From assembly GCA_900466875.1 (NCBI GenBank), contig UBNQ01000013.1, positions 209,147 through 273,146 of the forward strand: DNA of 64,000 nt. The letters run 5' to 3'. The notes below the pieces were generated by a model. That model was not told the DNA's origin. It saw only the letters and a program-made list of their open reading frames with translations, and ran no database searches. The DNA is from Hyphomicrobiales bacterium (lineage in GTDB: Bacteria; Pseudomonadota; Alphaproteobacteria; Rhizobiales; Rhizobiaceae). A program made the position numbers and the translations under genes. Shown here piece by piece: positions 42,791 to 53,300 of this stretch; within the stretch, counting starts at the first letter, position 1, and every line of letters begins with the position of its first letter.

Positions 42791-42809
42791 TTCTAAACTG
42801 AGTTCTAAA
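42791..42809. promoter_or_regulatory. tandem TTCTAAA motifs, Irr-box-like
   Basis: TTCTAAA occurs at 42791 and 42803, 12 bp apart, in the region between the divergent desulfurase and hydrolase genes. On the minus strand it reads TTTAGAA twice, resembling half-sites of the rhizobial iron control element bound by Irr, though in direct rather than inverted order. Irr control of suf operons is known in rhizobia; here it is inference. Confidence 0.42.
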
Positions 42810-42885
42810 AAAGCTGAGCGCGTTCGTCAAGTCAAACTCGACCGGATGCGTAAGTTCGAACCAAACACGATTGACCGGAGTACCG

Positions 42886-43563
42886 ATGCCCGAAGTGATT
42901 TTCAACGGCCCTGCAGGCCGCCTGGAAGGACGTTACCAGCCCTCCAAGGAAAAAAGTGCGCCGATCGCGATCATCCTGCATCCGCACCCGCAGTTCGGTG
43001 GCACGATGAACAATCAGATCGTCTACCAGCTCTTCTACATGTTCCAGAAGCGCGGGTTCACGACACTGCGCTTCAATTTCCGCTCGATCGGCCGCAGTCA
43101 GGGCGAGTTCGATCACGGCGCTGGCGAATTGTCGGATGCGGCTTCCGCGCTCGATTGGGTGCAGAGCCTGCATCCCGATTCGAAAAGCTGCTGGGTCGCC
43201 GGATATTCCTTTGGTGCCTGGATCGGCATGCAGCTTCTGATGCGCCGCCCGGAAATCGAAGGTTTCATGTCGATCGCGCCGCAGCCGAACACCTACGACT
43301 TCTCGTTCCTCGCTCCCTGCCCGTCTTCCGGCCTCATCATCAATGGTGATTCGGACAAGGTCGCACCGGAGAAGGACGTCAACGGCCTCGTCGAGAAGCT
43401 GAAGACCCAGAAGGGTATCCTCATCACCCACAAGATCGTCGAGGGCGCCAATCACTTCTTCAATGGCCAAGTCGATACCTTGATGGGCGAATGCGAGGAT
43501 TATCTCGACCGTCGCCTGGTTGGAGAACTCGTGCCGGAACCGGCGGCCAAACGCATCCGCTAA
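42886..43563 (+). CDS. alpha/beta hydrolase
   Basis: A 225-residue alpha/beta hydrolase of the small, lid-less type. 'LHPHPQFGGTMNNQIV' is the oxyanion region, 'GYSFGAWIG' the nucleophile elbow (Ser), 'IINGDSDKVAP' the acid region and 'GANHFFNG' the catalytic His. The PHPQFGGTMNN stretch is typical of a widely conserved proteobacterial family of unknown substrate. GGAG lies 6 nt before the ATG at 42886. Confidence 0.88.
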   Translation: MPEVIFNGPAGRLEGRYQPSKEKSAPIAIILHPHPQFGGTMNNQIVYQLFYMFQKRGFTTLRFNFRSIGRSQGEFDHGAGELSDAASALDWVQSLHPDSKSCWVAGYSFGAWIGMQLLMRRPEIEGFMSIAPQPNTYDFSFLAPCPSSGLIINGDSDKVAPEKDVNGLVEKLKTQKGILITHKIVEGANHFFNGQVDTLMGECEDYLDRRLVGELVPEPAAKRIR

Positions 43564-43570
43564 GAACTTC

Positions 43571-43596
43571 GGGCCTCATGTGAGGCCCGTTTTGTT
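43571..43596 (+). terminator. rho-independent terminator
   Basis: GGGCCTCA-TG-TGAGGCCC is followed by GTTTTGTT. It ends the hydrolase transcript 8 nt after its stop. Confidence 0.85.
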
Positions 43597-43675
43597 GACC
43601 GGACAAGTGCTGTCCTCTAGAAGGCGGCCTCGTTCGGCAAGAATTCCGAATCTCTAATATCCGGAGCAGGTGCGG

Positions 43676-44080
43676 ATGGCGGTTTTCCCGCTGCGAAATC
43701 GGAAGACGGGTGGACGCGTGCAAGCCGACCTTGCGCGCCTGCCCGTTCTCGTTGCCGCATTCCTGATAGCCCTCTTCGGTCTTCTGGCAGGTTCTCCGCG
43801 CAACACCGAGATCGCCACATCCGCACGTCCGGTGGATGACCGCTCCGACCGCTCTCCGGCATTGACCAAGCGCGAGCCTTTGCGCGCCGTTTCCATTGCC
43901 GAGCGCAAGGACGGTTCGGGCAGCCATGTCTCGACAGACGAAGGCCTGCCCGCGCCGCGATATTTCGTCCTGCCGGCGAATGTCTATACAGCCGCACAGG
44001 CTCCACGTCACAAGAATGCTCTGTTTGCCGGTGATGACTGGCCGAGCGCCCTGCCCCGCGCACCGCCGGTCCCGGCCTGA
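43676..44080 (+). CDS. hypothetical membrane-anchored protein
   Basis: A 134-residue protein with one N-terminal membrane segment ('LPVLVAAFLIALFGLLAG') and a hydrophilic, Pro/Ala/Arg-rich periplasmic part ending 'NALFAGDDWPSALPRAPPVP'. It lies between the hydrolase terminator and secDF in the same direction. A leftward frame across the same bases is not protein-like. No family was recognised. Confidence 0.55.
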   Translation: MAVFPLRNRKTGGRVQADLARLPVLVAAFLIALFGLLAGSPRNTEIATSARPVDDRSDRSPALTKREPLRAVSIAERKDGSGSHVSTDEGLPAPRYFVLPANVYTAAQAPRHKNALFAGDDWPSALPRAPPVPA

Positions 44081-44159
44081 GCAAGACATTCGCCTTACGG
44101 CATGAAAGTTGACGGCCATGCTGACCGCTGATCGGTCCGGGCCAAACAGGATCTGAACA

Positions 44160-46688
44160 ATGAGAAATTCCCCGTGGTTGGTGGCAAGCTATGCTTTCAT
44201 CATCTTCATCGGCATTCTGGTGGCACTGCCGAATGTCATTCCGCAGTCCACGCTGGACCGCATGCCGTCCTGGCTTCCCCACAGCCGCGTATCGCTCGGT
44301 CTCGACCTTCGCGGCGGCTCGCATCTGGTGCTCGAAGTCGATCGCGCCGATCTGATCAACGAGCGTATCCAGAGCCTGACCCAGGACACACGCCGCGTCC
44401 TGCGCGACAAGAACATCAACACGTCGGCCATCCGCCGTGCGGGTGACGCGATCCTTGTCACGCTGCGCGATCCCGCCCAGCGCGATCAGGCCGTCACCGA
44501 ACTGCAGACGCTGTCCAACCCGGTCGGTCTCGGCACTGTCGGCAGTTCCGATCTTTCGATCACCACACCAAGCGAAAACTCGATCTCGATCACGCAGACC
44601 GAAGCGGGCGTCAACGCCCACATCGCCGCTGCCGTCGAGCAGAGCCTTGAAATCATCCGCCAGCGCGTCGACCAGGTCGGTGTTGCCGAACCGACGATCC
44701 AGCGGGTCGGCTCCGACCGCGTCCTCGTCCAGCTTCCGGGCGAACAGGATCCGTCACGCCTGCGCCAGCTTCTCGGCTCGACCGCCAAGATGAGCTTCCA
44801 CCTGCTCGGCAACCCCGGCGAACCCGGTGTCACGATGATTGCCGACGAGCGTGGCCAGCAATATCCGGTCCTCGACCGCGTCGAGCTTTCCGGCGACCGC
44901 CTGACCGATGCCCGCGCCGCCTTCGAACAGCAGACGCAGCAGCCGATCGTGTCCTTCCGCTTCGACAGCGCCGGCGCAACCCGTTTTGCCCAGATCACGA
45001 CCGCCAATGTCGGTCGTCCGTTTGCCATCGTTCTCGACAACAAGGTCCTGAGCGCCCCGACCATCCAGACGCCGATCACCGGCGGTTCCGGCCAGATTTC
45101 CGGCAGCTTCACGCCTCAAGAAACCACCACGCTCGCGGCTCTTCTGCGCGCCGGTTCGCTTCCGGCCAAGCTGACCGTCATCGAAGAACGCACCGTTGGT
45201 GCCGACCTTGGTGCCGACGCGATCGAAATGGGTATCTTCACCGGCTTCATCGGCTTTGTGCTGGTCGTCGGTTTCATGTTCTTCCTCTATGGCTTCTGGG
45301 GCATCCTTGCCAACACGGCGCTGCTCATCAACGTCATCCTGACCTTTGCCGGCCTGACATTGATCGGCTCGACACTGACATTGCCCGGCATCGCTGGCGT
45401 CGTGCTCGGTATCGGCCTCGCAGTTGACGCCAACGTTCTGATCAACGAGCGCATCAAAGAAGAAACCCGCAAGGGCAAGAGCGCCTTTGCCGCCATCGAC
45501 GCAGGTTTTGCCCGCGCCTATTCGACCATCGTCGACTCCAACGTCACGGCGCTTATCGCCACCGTGCTTCTCTTCTGGTTCGGTTCAGGTCCGGTCCGCG
45601 GCTTTGCCGTCACCATGGGCCTCGGTATCATGATCTCGATGTTCACCGCCGTTTCGGTCGTGCGTGTCGCCATGATCGCCATCACCGCCCGCCGCAAGCT
45701 GAAGAAGATCGAGATCAAGCCGCTCCTGCCGATCAATCTGGTCCCGGACGGTACGCAGATCCGCTTCATGCGCGGTCGTTACATCGGTATCGGCATCTCG
45801 ATCGTGCTTTCCATCGCCTCGATCTTCCTGTTCTTCAAGCCCGGCCTGAACTACGGCGTCGACTTCCGTGGCGGTATCCAGATGGAAGTCGTGACGCAGA
45901 ACGAAGCCGACCTTGCAGCCTTCCGTTCTGGACTGAGCGAACTCGGCTTCGGTGAAGTCGGCCTGCAGGAATTCGGCGCCCATAACCGCGTTCTGGTTCG
46001 CGTCGAACGCCAGGAAGGCGGCGAACAGGCACAGACGGTTGCCGTCGAGGCACTCAAGGCGGAAGTCATCAAGATCGACCCGACCGCAAAGGTGGAACGC
46101 ACCGAAGTCGTCGGCCCGAAGGTTTCAGGCGAGCTTGCCGTCGCAGGCTTCCTGTCGCTCTTCCTCGCCTCGATCGCGATGATGATCTACATCTGGGTGC
46201 GATTCGAATGGCCGTTCGCGGTCGGCGCGATCGTGACGCTGATCCTCGACATCACCAAAACCGTCGGTTTCTTCGCCATTACCGGGCTGGACTTCAACCT
46301 CACCGCCATCGCAGCCGTGCTGACGCTTGTCGGCTACTCGGTCAACGACAAGGTCGTGGTCTATGACCGCATGCGCGAAAACATGCGCATCTACAAGAAG
46401 ATGCCGCTGCGCGACCTGATCGACCTGTCGATCAACGAAACGCTGGCACGAAGCCTTTACACGTCCGCAACCGCGTTCCTGTGCATGTTGCCCATGGCGA
46501 TCTGGGGCGGCAGCGCCGTGTCGAGCTTCGCCATTCCGATGGTCTTCGGCATCGCGGTCGCGGCACTTTCGTCGGTCTTCATCGCAGCCCCGATCCTGCT
46601 CTTCCTCGGCGACTGGCGCACCCGTCATCGCGCGCAGAAGCCCGCGGAAGACGTTGCGGAAGACACGAAGGGCATCAGCAAGGCCTGA
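44160..46688 (+). CDS. secDF: protein translocase subunit SecDF (fused SecD and SecF)
   Basis: An 842-residue fusion of SecD (about residues 1-510) and SecF (about 530-830), the proton-driven accessory of SecYEG. 'SLGLDLRGGSHLVLEVD' is the SecD signature and 'GVDFRGGIQMEV' its SecF counterpart; each half has six membrane helices and a periplasmic domain. 'LGIGLAVDANVLINERIKEE' and 'TLVGYSVNDKVVVYDRMREN' mark the conserved helix 4 regions. The fusion is usual in Rhizobiales. Confidence 0.97.
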   Translation: MRNSPWLVASYAFIIFIGILVALPNVIPQSTLDRMPSWLPHSRVSLGLDLRGGSHLVLEVDRADLINERIQSLTQDTRRVLRDKNINTSAIRRAGDAILVTLRDPAQRDQAVTELQTLSNPVGLGTVGSSDLSITTPSENSISITQTEAGVNAHIAAAVEQSLEIIRQRVDQVGVAEPTIQRVGSDRVLVQLPGEQDPSRLRQLLGSTAKMSFHLLGNPGEPGVTMIADERGQQYPVLDRVELSGDRLTDARAAFEQQTQQPIVSFRFDSAGATRFAQITTANVGRPFAIVLDNKVLSAPTIQTPITGGSGQISGSFTPQETTTLAALLRAGSLPAKLTVIEERTVGADLGADAIEMGIFTGFIGFVLVVGFMFFLYGFWGILANTALLINVILTFAGLTLIGSTLTLPGIAGVVLGIGLAVDANVLINERIKEETRKGKSAFAAIDAGFARAYSTIVDSNVTALIATVLLFWFGSGPVRGFAVTMGLGIMISMFTAVSVVRVAMIAITARRKLKKIEIKPLLPINLVPDGTQIRFMRGRYIGIGISIVLSIASIFLFFKPGLNYGVDFRGGIQMEVVTQNEADLAAFRSGLSELGFGEVGLQEFGAHNRVLVRVERQEGGEQAQTVAVEALKAEVIKIDPTAKVERTEVVGPKVSGELAVAGFLSLFLASIAMMIYIWVRFEWPFAVGAIVTLILDITKTVGFFAITGLDFNLTAIAAVLTLVGYSVNDKVVVYDRMRENMRIYKKMPLRDLIDLSINETLARSLYTSATAFLCMLPMAIWGGSAVSSFAIPMVFGIAVAALSSVFIAAPILLFLGDWRTRHRAQKPAEDVAEDTKGISKA

Positions 46689-46710
46689 TCCCGACATCAA
46701 TAGACAGACC

Positions 46711-46739
46711 AAGGGGCGGATCGAATTCCGCCCCTTTTG
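46711..46739 (+). terminator. rho-independent terminator after secDF
   Basis: AAGGGGCGGA and TCCGCCCCTT form a 10-bp stem with a 6-nt loop, followed by TTTTGT, 22 bp beyond the secDF stop. Confidence 0.85.
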
Positions 46740-46772
46740 TCATCCGCTCTCGCCGCAAAGGTGCCTGATCTC

Positions 46773-47219
46773 ATGTTTCTCGGCCTGGCCGCCTATGCAG
46801 GACTGTTCTTCGCAGCCTTCATCGCAGCGACGATCCTGCCCCTTCAGTCTGAGGCAATCCTTGTCGGCCTGCTGCTGACCGGCGACCATTCCGTTGCGGC
46901 GCTGCTGCTGACGGCATCGGTCGGCAATACGCTTGGCTCAGCGGTGAATTGGCTTCTGGGCCGCGGGGTCGAACGGTTCCGGGACAGGCGCTGGTTTCCG
47001 GTCAAACCTGCACAACTCGAAAAAGCGCAACGCTGGTATCGGCGATACGGAAAATGGTCGCTTCTGTTCAGCTGGCTGCCGATCGGTGGCGATGCGCTGA
47101 CTGTCGTGGCCGGAATCCTGAAAGAACCCTTGCCGACATTCCTGCTGCTCGTATTCATCGGCAAGGCGGCGCGTTATGCGGTTCTAGCCGCTATCACACT
47201 GGGATTGCTGAATATATGA
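46773..47219 (+). CDS. YqaA-family (DedA-like) membrane protein
   Basis: A 148-residue protein with four membrane segments. 'LPLQSEAILVGLLLTGDHSV', 'ASVGNTLGSAVNWLLGRGVE' and 'SWLPIGGDALTVVAGIL' follow the DedA/VTT pattern in its short YqaA form. The transport role is unknown; DedA relatives move lipids. AAAGGTG at 46757 supports the ATG at 46773; upstream GTG and TTG starts are possible. Confidence 0.8.
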   Translation: MFLGLAAYAGLFFAAFIAATILPLQSEAILVGLLLTGDHSVAALLLTASVGNTLGSAVNWLLGRGVERFRDRRWFPVKPAQLEKAQRWYRRYGKWSLLFSWLPIGGDALTVVAGILKEPLPTFLLLVFIGKAARYAVLAAITLGLLNI

Positions 47220-47315
47220 CCACGGGTCATGTATGATTTCAAATGGTCCTCGATGGAACCTTGATACCCCGACATCCATTGTCCGCGATAAATTCGCTGC
47301 TGGGAGGATCAGGGC

Positions 47316-48677
47316 ATGGAGAATATCACCAAAGAGGATGGCGAGGAGCGCCATGAGCTGAAGCGGGTCATGGGGCCCGGCCTGCTTCTTCTCTTCATTG
47401 TCGGCGACATTCTCGGTACCGGCATCTATGCGCTGACCGGCCAGGTCGCAGCCGAAGTCGGTGGCGTCGTCTGGCTGCCGTTCCTCGTTGCCTTCATCGT
47501 CGCGCTGCTGACGGCCTGCAGCTATCTCGAACTGGTCACCAAATATCCGAAGGCCGCCGGTGCAGCGCTCTACACCCACAAGGCTTTCGGCATTCACTTC
47601 GTGACCTTCCTCGTCGCCTTTGCGGTCATGTCTTCAGGCATTACCTCGGCCGCCACCGCATCACGCGCCTTCGCAGCCAATTTCTCGACCTCCCTCGGGC
47701 TGGACCTCGGTACTTTCGGTGTGCCGCTGATCGCGGTCGGGTTCATCGCGCTTGTCGCCGCCATCAATTTTCGCGGCGTCGGCGAGAGCGTGAAGATGAA
47801 CGTCGTTCTGACGGTGGTGGAACTGACCGGCCTGCTGATCATCATCGGCATTGGCTTCTGGGCTATTGCAGGCGGCCAGGGCGATGTCTCGCGCGCCTGG
47901 ACGTTCGAAGCACCGGAAGGCGGTGGGGCCTTCTGGCCGGTTGTGGCCGCGACCACCCTTGCCTTCTTCGCCATGGTCGGCTTCGAGGATTCGGTCAATA
48001 TGGCTGAGGAATGCAAGAAACCGAGCAAGATCTTTCCGAAGGTTCTGCTTGGCGGGCTTGCGATCACCGGCGTGATCTACATTCTCGTTGCGATCTCGGC
48101 GATTACCCTCGTTCCAGCCGCAGAACTCGGCGAGGGCGATACTCCCCTCCTGAAGGTCATTCAGGCCGGAGCACCCAACTTCCCCATCAGCATATTCGCC
48201 GTCATCACCATGTTCGCCGTCGCAAATTCGGCGCTCATCAACATGCTGATGGCAAGTCGCCTGCTCTACGGCATGAGCCGCGAAGGCGTTCTGCCCGTAT
48301 CTCTTGGAAAGGTTCACCCGACACGCCGCACCCCCTATGTTGCGATCATCTTCACGTCGCTTCTGGCCGTGGCGCTGATCCTGCTTGCAGGCGGAGTAAA
48401 GGAACTCGGCGGCACGACCGCGCTGCTGTTGCTCTGCGTCTTTGCCATCGTCAACGTCGCCGTGCTGGTTCTGAGAAAGGATCCGGTCAGCCACAAGCAT
48501 TTCCGTACCCCGACCATCCTGCCGGTGCTGGGCGCGCTTACTTGCGCATTCCTGGTCGGGCCCTGGACCGGTCGAGATCCGATCCAGTACGTCATCGCCG
48601 GCTGCCTTCTCGTACTGGGCACCATACTCTGGTTTGCCACGGTGCAGGTCATGCGCACAGCAAATCAGTCGGCTTGA
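47316..48677 (+). CDS. APC-superfamily amino-acid permease
   Basis: A 453-residue permease with 12 predicted membrane helices. 'LLLFIVGDILGTGIYALTGQ' is the GxG helix-1 motif of the amino acid-polyamine-organocation family, and 'FFAMVGFEDSVNMAEECKKP' the helix-6 region. 'ASRLLYGMSREGVLPVSLGK' follows helix 8. The substrate cannot be assigned; cationic or neutral amino acids are likely. GGGAGG lies upstream of the ATG. Confidence 0.9.
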   Translation: MENITKEDGEERHELKRVMGPGLLLLFIVGDILGTGIYALTGQVAAEVGGVVWLPFLVAFIVALLTACSYLELVTKYPKAAGAALYTHKAFGIHFVTFLVAFAVMSSGITSAATASRAFAANFSTSLGLDLGTFGVPLIAVGFIALVAAINFRGVGESVKMNVVLTVVELTGLLIIIGIGFWAIAGGQGDVSRAWTFEAPEGGGAFWPVVAATTLAFFAMVGFEDSVNMAEECKKPSKIFPKVLLGGLAITGVIYILVAISAITLVPAAELGEGDTPLLKVIQAGAPNFPISIFAVITMFAVANSALINMLMASRLLYGMSREGVLPVSLGKVHPTRRTPYVAIIFTSLLAVALILLAGGVKELGGTTALLLLCVFAIVNVAVLVLRKDPVSHKHFRTPTILPVLGALTCAFLVGPWTGRDPIQYVIAGCLLVLGTILWFATVQVMRTANQSA

Positions 48678-48703
48678 ATCGTATCATCTGACTATTGTTG
48701 TTT

Positions 48704-48727
48704 GGGCCGGCGCATCTGCGCCGGCCC
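48704..48727. terminator. bidirectional hairpin between convergent genes
   Basis: GGGCCGGCGC and GCGCCGGCCC form a 10-bp stem with an ATCT loop between the permease stop and the HAD gene stop. T runs are weak on either side. Confidence 0.65.
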
Positions 48728-48733
48728 TTATCG

Positions 48734-49411
48734 TTATCGCCGGAACGACAAACGGCCATCGTCCGCCACATGCGGCGAGACGGTGTCGTAATCTGCAATG
48801 CGGTACTGCCCGCCCTCGACCGGGTGGCTGTGGGTGGCCGTGATCACCATGACTTCAGCCCCCGCCGCCTCTCCTGCTTGAATACCTGCAGGAACGTCTT
48901 CGAACACAAGGACATCATCGGGGCTCACGCCCAAGCGCTCGGCACCAAGCCGATATCCCTGAGGATTGGGTTTGCCGATCGTGACGTCTTCCGCCGACAC
49001 AAGATATTTCGGCACGGGAATCCCCGCCGCCGCCAGCCGCGCCTTGGCCAGTTCCAGCGGCGACGAAGTGACAATCGCCCAGCGTTCGACGGGCAGTTTC
49101 TTCAAAAAATCGGCGGCGCCGCCGAGTGCCACGACACCTTCCACATCGTCGATCTCTCCCCGCAGGATCTTCTCCGCCTCGACCTTCGGATCGACGCCGG
49201 GGAGGTTCAGATCGGTGATCGTATCGATGCCGCGGCGGCCATGCATCGTCGGCAGGAATTTTTCGACATCCAGCCCCATGCCTGCCGCCCACTTGCCCCA
49301 GACGCGTTCTGCGGCGGCCGTTGACGTCAAAATGGTCCCGTCCATATCGAACAGGAAGGCGGCATAGTCGCGAGACGGCAGAACGGCATTTTCAGAAGCA
49401 TCGGCGGACAA
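48734..49411 (-). CDS. HAD-superfamily phosphatase (subfamily IA)
   Basis: About 225 residues. Motif I 'FLFDMDGTILTSTAAAERVW' has the nucleophilic and acid-base Asp, motif II is 'WAIVTSSP', motif III is the Lys in 'VTIGKPNPQGY', and motif IV 'DVLVFEDVPAGIQAGEAAG'. This is the pattern of small sugar-phosphate phosphatases such as DOG1 or GPP-like enzymes. TTG at 49411 follows GAGAGGAAA at proper spacing; ATG at 49438 lacks a ribosome binding site. Confidence 0.88.
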   Translation of the reverse strand: MSADASENAVLPSRDYAAFLFDMDGTILTSTAAAERVWGKWAAGMGLDVEKFLPTMHGRRGIDTITDLNLPGVDPKVEAEKILRGEIDDVEGVVALGGAADFLKKLPVERWAIVTSSPLELAKARLAAAGIPVPKYLVSAEDVTIGKPNPQGYRLGAERLGVSPDDVLVFEDVPAGIQAGEAAGAEVMVITATHSHPVEGGQYRIADYDTVSPHVADDGRLSFRR

Positions 49412-49544
49412 TGGATTTCCTCTCGGATGAAATGGCACTGGGCGGGAGAGCCATGACTATCGCGCGGGCGCGGCGGGCGCAAATGCCCTTGTGGAATTTT
49501 CAGCAACGGCGATACATTTGCCGCGGAGCGAAGAGGAGGACCAT

Positions 49545-50315
49545 GTGACACATCCATCTGTGAGACATCCGGATCTTGAAGGTCGCGCTGTGCTCGTCAC
49601 CGGCGGCGGCTCGGGCATAGGTGCAGCCCTCGTCGAAGGCTTTGTCAGGCAGGGCGCAAAGGTCGCCTTCATCGACATCGCCGAGGAACCGAGCCGGGCT
49701 CTGGTCGAGCAACTGGCAAAGGAAGCGACCCACGAGCCGCTGTTCATCCAGGTCGACCTCTCCAGCGTGGAAGATGCTCAGGCCGCAGTCCGAGAGGCAG
49801 CAGAGCGTCTTGGTTCACTGTCCGTGCTCGTCAACAATGCCGGATGGGACGACAGGCGCGGCCTGGAAGACATAACGGAAGAGTATTGGGACAGAACCCA
49901 GGCGATCAACCTCAAGCAGATGTTCTTCGTCTCCCAGTCGGCCGTCCCCTTCATCAGAGAGGCAGGCGGCGGTGCGATCGTCAATTTCTCGTCGATCTCC
50001 TACCTGCTCAATATGGGGGATTATCCGAGCTATACCGCGGCCAAGGCCGGCATTATCGGGCTGACCAAGGGATTGGCGGGAAAGCTTGGCCCAGACGGGA
50101 TAAGGGTGAATGCCATCCTTCCCGGCATGATCGTCACCGAGCGGCAGAAACGCCTGTGGCTGACGGATGAGGGCATGACCGCGATGATTGCGCGCCAGTG
50201 CCTGAAACGGACGCTCGATGCCGGTGACCTTGTGGGACCGACACTTTTCCTCGCATCCGATTCGTCTGCGGCCATGACCGCCCAGACGCTGGTCATCGAC
50301 GGCGGAGCGCTCTGA
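49545..50315 (+). CDS. short-chain dehydrogenase/reductase
   Basis: A 256-residue classical SDR. The NAD(P) motif is 'LVTGGGSGIGAALVEGF', then 'LVNNAGWDDR' (NNAG), the catalytic Ser in 'VNFSSISYL', and 'YTAAKAGIIGL' (YxxxK). An Asp after the second strand ('AFIDIAEEP') favours NAD. The substrate is unknown; the sequence resembles sugar or polyol SDRs. GTG at 49545 has GAGGAGG upstream; the nearby ATG runs straight into a stop. Confidence 0.9.
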   Translation: MTHPSVRHPDLEGRAVLVTGGGSGIGAALVEGFVRQGAKVAFIDIAEEPSRALVEQLAKEATHEPLFIQVDLSSVEDAQAAVREAAERLGSLSVLVNNAGWDDRRGLEDITEEYWDRTQAINLKQMFFVSQSAVPFIREAGGGAIVNFSSISYLLNMGDYPSYTAAKAGIIGLTKGLAGKLGPDGIRVNAILPGMIVTERQKRLWLTDEGMTAMIARQCLKRTLDAGDLVGPTLFLASDSSAAMTAQTLVIDGGAL

Positions 50316-50327
50316 CCATAACGAAAT

Positions 50328-50359
50328 GTCGCGCGGGCGGAGAGAGATGCCCGCGCGAC
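50328..50359. terminator. terminator hairpin between convergent genes
   Basis: GTCGCGCGGGC and GCCCGCGCGAC form an 11-bp stem with a 10-nt loop between the SDR stop and the RND permease stop. Confidence 0.65.
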
Positions 50360-50367
50360 CTGTGCAC

Positions 50368-53300
50368 CTACTCTGCCGGGGAGAGAGCAGGAGCAACCTC
50401 GGTGCCATGGTGGCGCAGCGGACGATTGCCCGTCATGGCTCGCGCCAGCATGTAGAAGACCGGCGTCATGAAGATGCCGAAGAAGGTGACGCCGATCATG
50501 CCGGAGAAGACGGCAATACCCATGGCGGCACGCATTTCCGCACCCGCACCGGTCGAGATGACCAGGGGCACCACGCCCATGATGAACGCCATCGACGTCA
50601 TCAGGATCGGGCGCAGACGCAGGCGGCTGGCTTCCACCGCAGCCTCGAAGGGCTTGCGGCCGGCAAGTTCCAGTTCACGGGCGAATTCCACGATCAGGAT
50701 CGCGTTCTTCGCCGACAACCCCACCAGCACCACTAACCCGATCTGGGTGAAGATGTTGTTGTCGCCTCCCGTCAGCCAGACGCCCGTCAACGCCGCCAGC
50801 ACACCCATCGGCACGATCATGACGATCGCGATCGGCAGCGTCAGGCTCTCATACTGGGCGGCCAGCACGAGATAGACGAGCAGCAATGCCAGCGGGAAGA
50901 CGATGAGGCTCGAATTGCCGGCAAGGATCTGCTGATAGGTCAGGTCCGTCCATTCGAAGTCGATGCCGGACGGCAAGGTTTCCGCCAGGATCTTGGTCAT
51001 CGCAGCTTCCGCCTGCCCCGAAGAGAAGCCCGGTGCCGGAGCGCCGTTGATATCCGCAGACAGAAAACCGTTGTAACGGGTCGTCCGTTCCGGACCGGCC
51101 GATGCATCGACCTTCAGCAGTGCCGATAGCGGGATCATCTCGCCCGAATGCGAACGAACCTTCAGCTGGCCGATATCCTCGGCCTTGGCGCGGTATTGCG
51201 CATCCGCCTGAACCCGGACGCTGTAGGTGCGGCCGAAGGCGTTGAAGTCGTTCACATAGAGCGAACCGAGATAGATCTGCAGCGTTTCGAACACGTCCTG
51301 CACCGAGACACCGAGCTGTTCGGCACGGGCACGGTCAAGGTCCGCATAAAGCTGCGGCACGTTGATCTGGAAGCTCGAGAACACGCCCGTCAGTTCCGGA
51401 GTCGTCATCGCCTTGGCCATCACGGCCTTGGTTGCCTCGTCGAGTGCTTCGTAGCCGTAACCGGCCCGATCCTCGATCTGCAGCTTGAACCCGCCCGTCG
51501 TGCCGAGACCGTTGACCGGCGGCGGCGGGAACATGGCGATGAACGCATCCTGGATGCCGGCATATTTCTGGTTCAGCGCCATGGCGATGGCGCCGCCCGA
51601 AAGTTCAGGCGTCGTGCGCTTGTCGAAATCGTCAAGCACGGCAAACACGATGCCCGAGTTGGAGCCGATGGTGAAGCCGTTGATCGACAGGCCCGGGAAG
51701 GCGATAGCATGTTCGACGCCCGGCTGCTCCATGGCGATATCGCTCATCCGCTTGATCACGTCTTCCGTCCGGTCGAGCGTCGCGCCGTCGGGAAGCTGGG
51801 CGAAACCGATGAGATACTGCTTGTCCTGTGCCGGCACGAAACCACCGGGGACGGCCGTGAACATGCCGTAGGTCGCACCCACCAGCGCCAGATAGATCAC
51901 CATGACGATGCTCTTGCGCGACAAGAGCCCGCCGACAGAGCGCCCGTAGCCGTTCGCTGCCTTACCGAAACCTCGGTTGAAGCCACGGAAGAACCAGCCG
52001 AAGACCTTGTCCATGCCGCGTGTCAGCCAATCCTTCGGCGCATGGTGGTCCTTCAGGAGAAGGGCAGCCAGAGCCGGAGACAGGGTCAGCGAGTTGATCG
52101 CCGAAATCACCGTCGAGATGGCAATCGTCAGCGCGAACTGGCGATAGAACTGGCCCGACAGGCCGGTGATGAAGGCAAGCGGCACGAAGACCGCGACGAG
52201 AACCAGCGCAATCGCGATGATCGGACCCGACACTTCGCTCATCGCCTTGTATGTCGCCTCGCGGGGACTTAGGCCGTTCTCGATGTTTCTCTCGACGTTT
52301 TCGACCACCACGATGGCGTCGTCCACGACGATACCGATCGCCAGCACGAGGCCGAACAGGGTCAGTGCATTGATCGAGAAGCCGAAGGCATACATGACCG
52401 CGAACGTGCCGATGACCGAGACCGGAACCGCGATCAGCGGAATGATAGAGGCGCGCCATGTCTGCAGGAAGATGATGACGACGAGAACAACCAGGGCGAT
52501 CGCTTCGAGAAGCGTATCGAGAACCTTCTCGATCGACGAGCGCACGAACTTGGTCGTGTCATAGACGATCTCGTATTTTACGCCTTCCGGCATCGCCTTC
52601 TGCAACTCGTCCATGGTGGCGCGAACCTGGTCGGCGATCTCGATGGCGTTCGAACCCGGAGCCTGAAGCACAGGGATCGCCACGGCCGGCTGGCCGTCGA
52701 GAAGCGAGCGAAGCGTATAATCGGCAGCGCCGAGTTCGATGCGGGCAACATCGCGCAGGCGAGTGATTTCGCCGTTCGAACCGGTCTTGACGATGATGTT
52801 GCCGAATTCTTCCGGCGTCGTCAGGCGGCCCTGCGCATTGACGTTCAACTGCATGTCGACACCCGGTACGGACGGCGATGCGCCGATGATGCCGGCAGCC
52901 GCCTGTACGTTCTGCCCGCGGATCGCGTCGGTGATGTCACTTGCAGCAAGGGACAATCCAGCGGCTTTCTGCGGATCGATCCAGATACGCATAGAATAGT
53001 CGCCGGCACCAAAGATCTGCACCTGGCCGACGCCTTCGATCCGGGCCAGACGGTCTTTGATGTTGAGCGTCGCATAGTTGCGCAGATAGGTGAGGTCATA
53101 GCGGTCGGTATCGGAGACCAGATTGACCACCATGATGAAGTCCGGCGAGCTTTTCACCGTCGTGATGCCGAGCGCGCGCACTTCCGTCGGCAGGCGGGGT
53201 TCCGCCTGGCTGACGCGGTTCTGCACCAGCTGCTGCGCCTTGTCGGGATCGGTGCCGAGCTTGAAGGTGACGGTCAGCGTCATGACGCCATCAGACGTCG

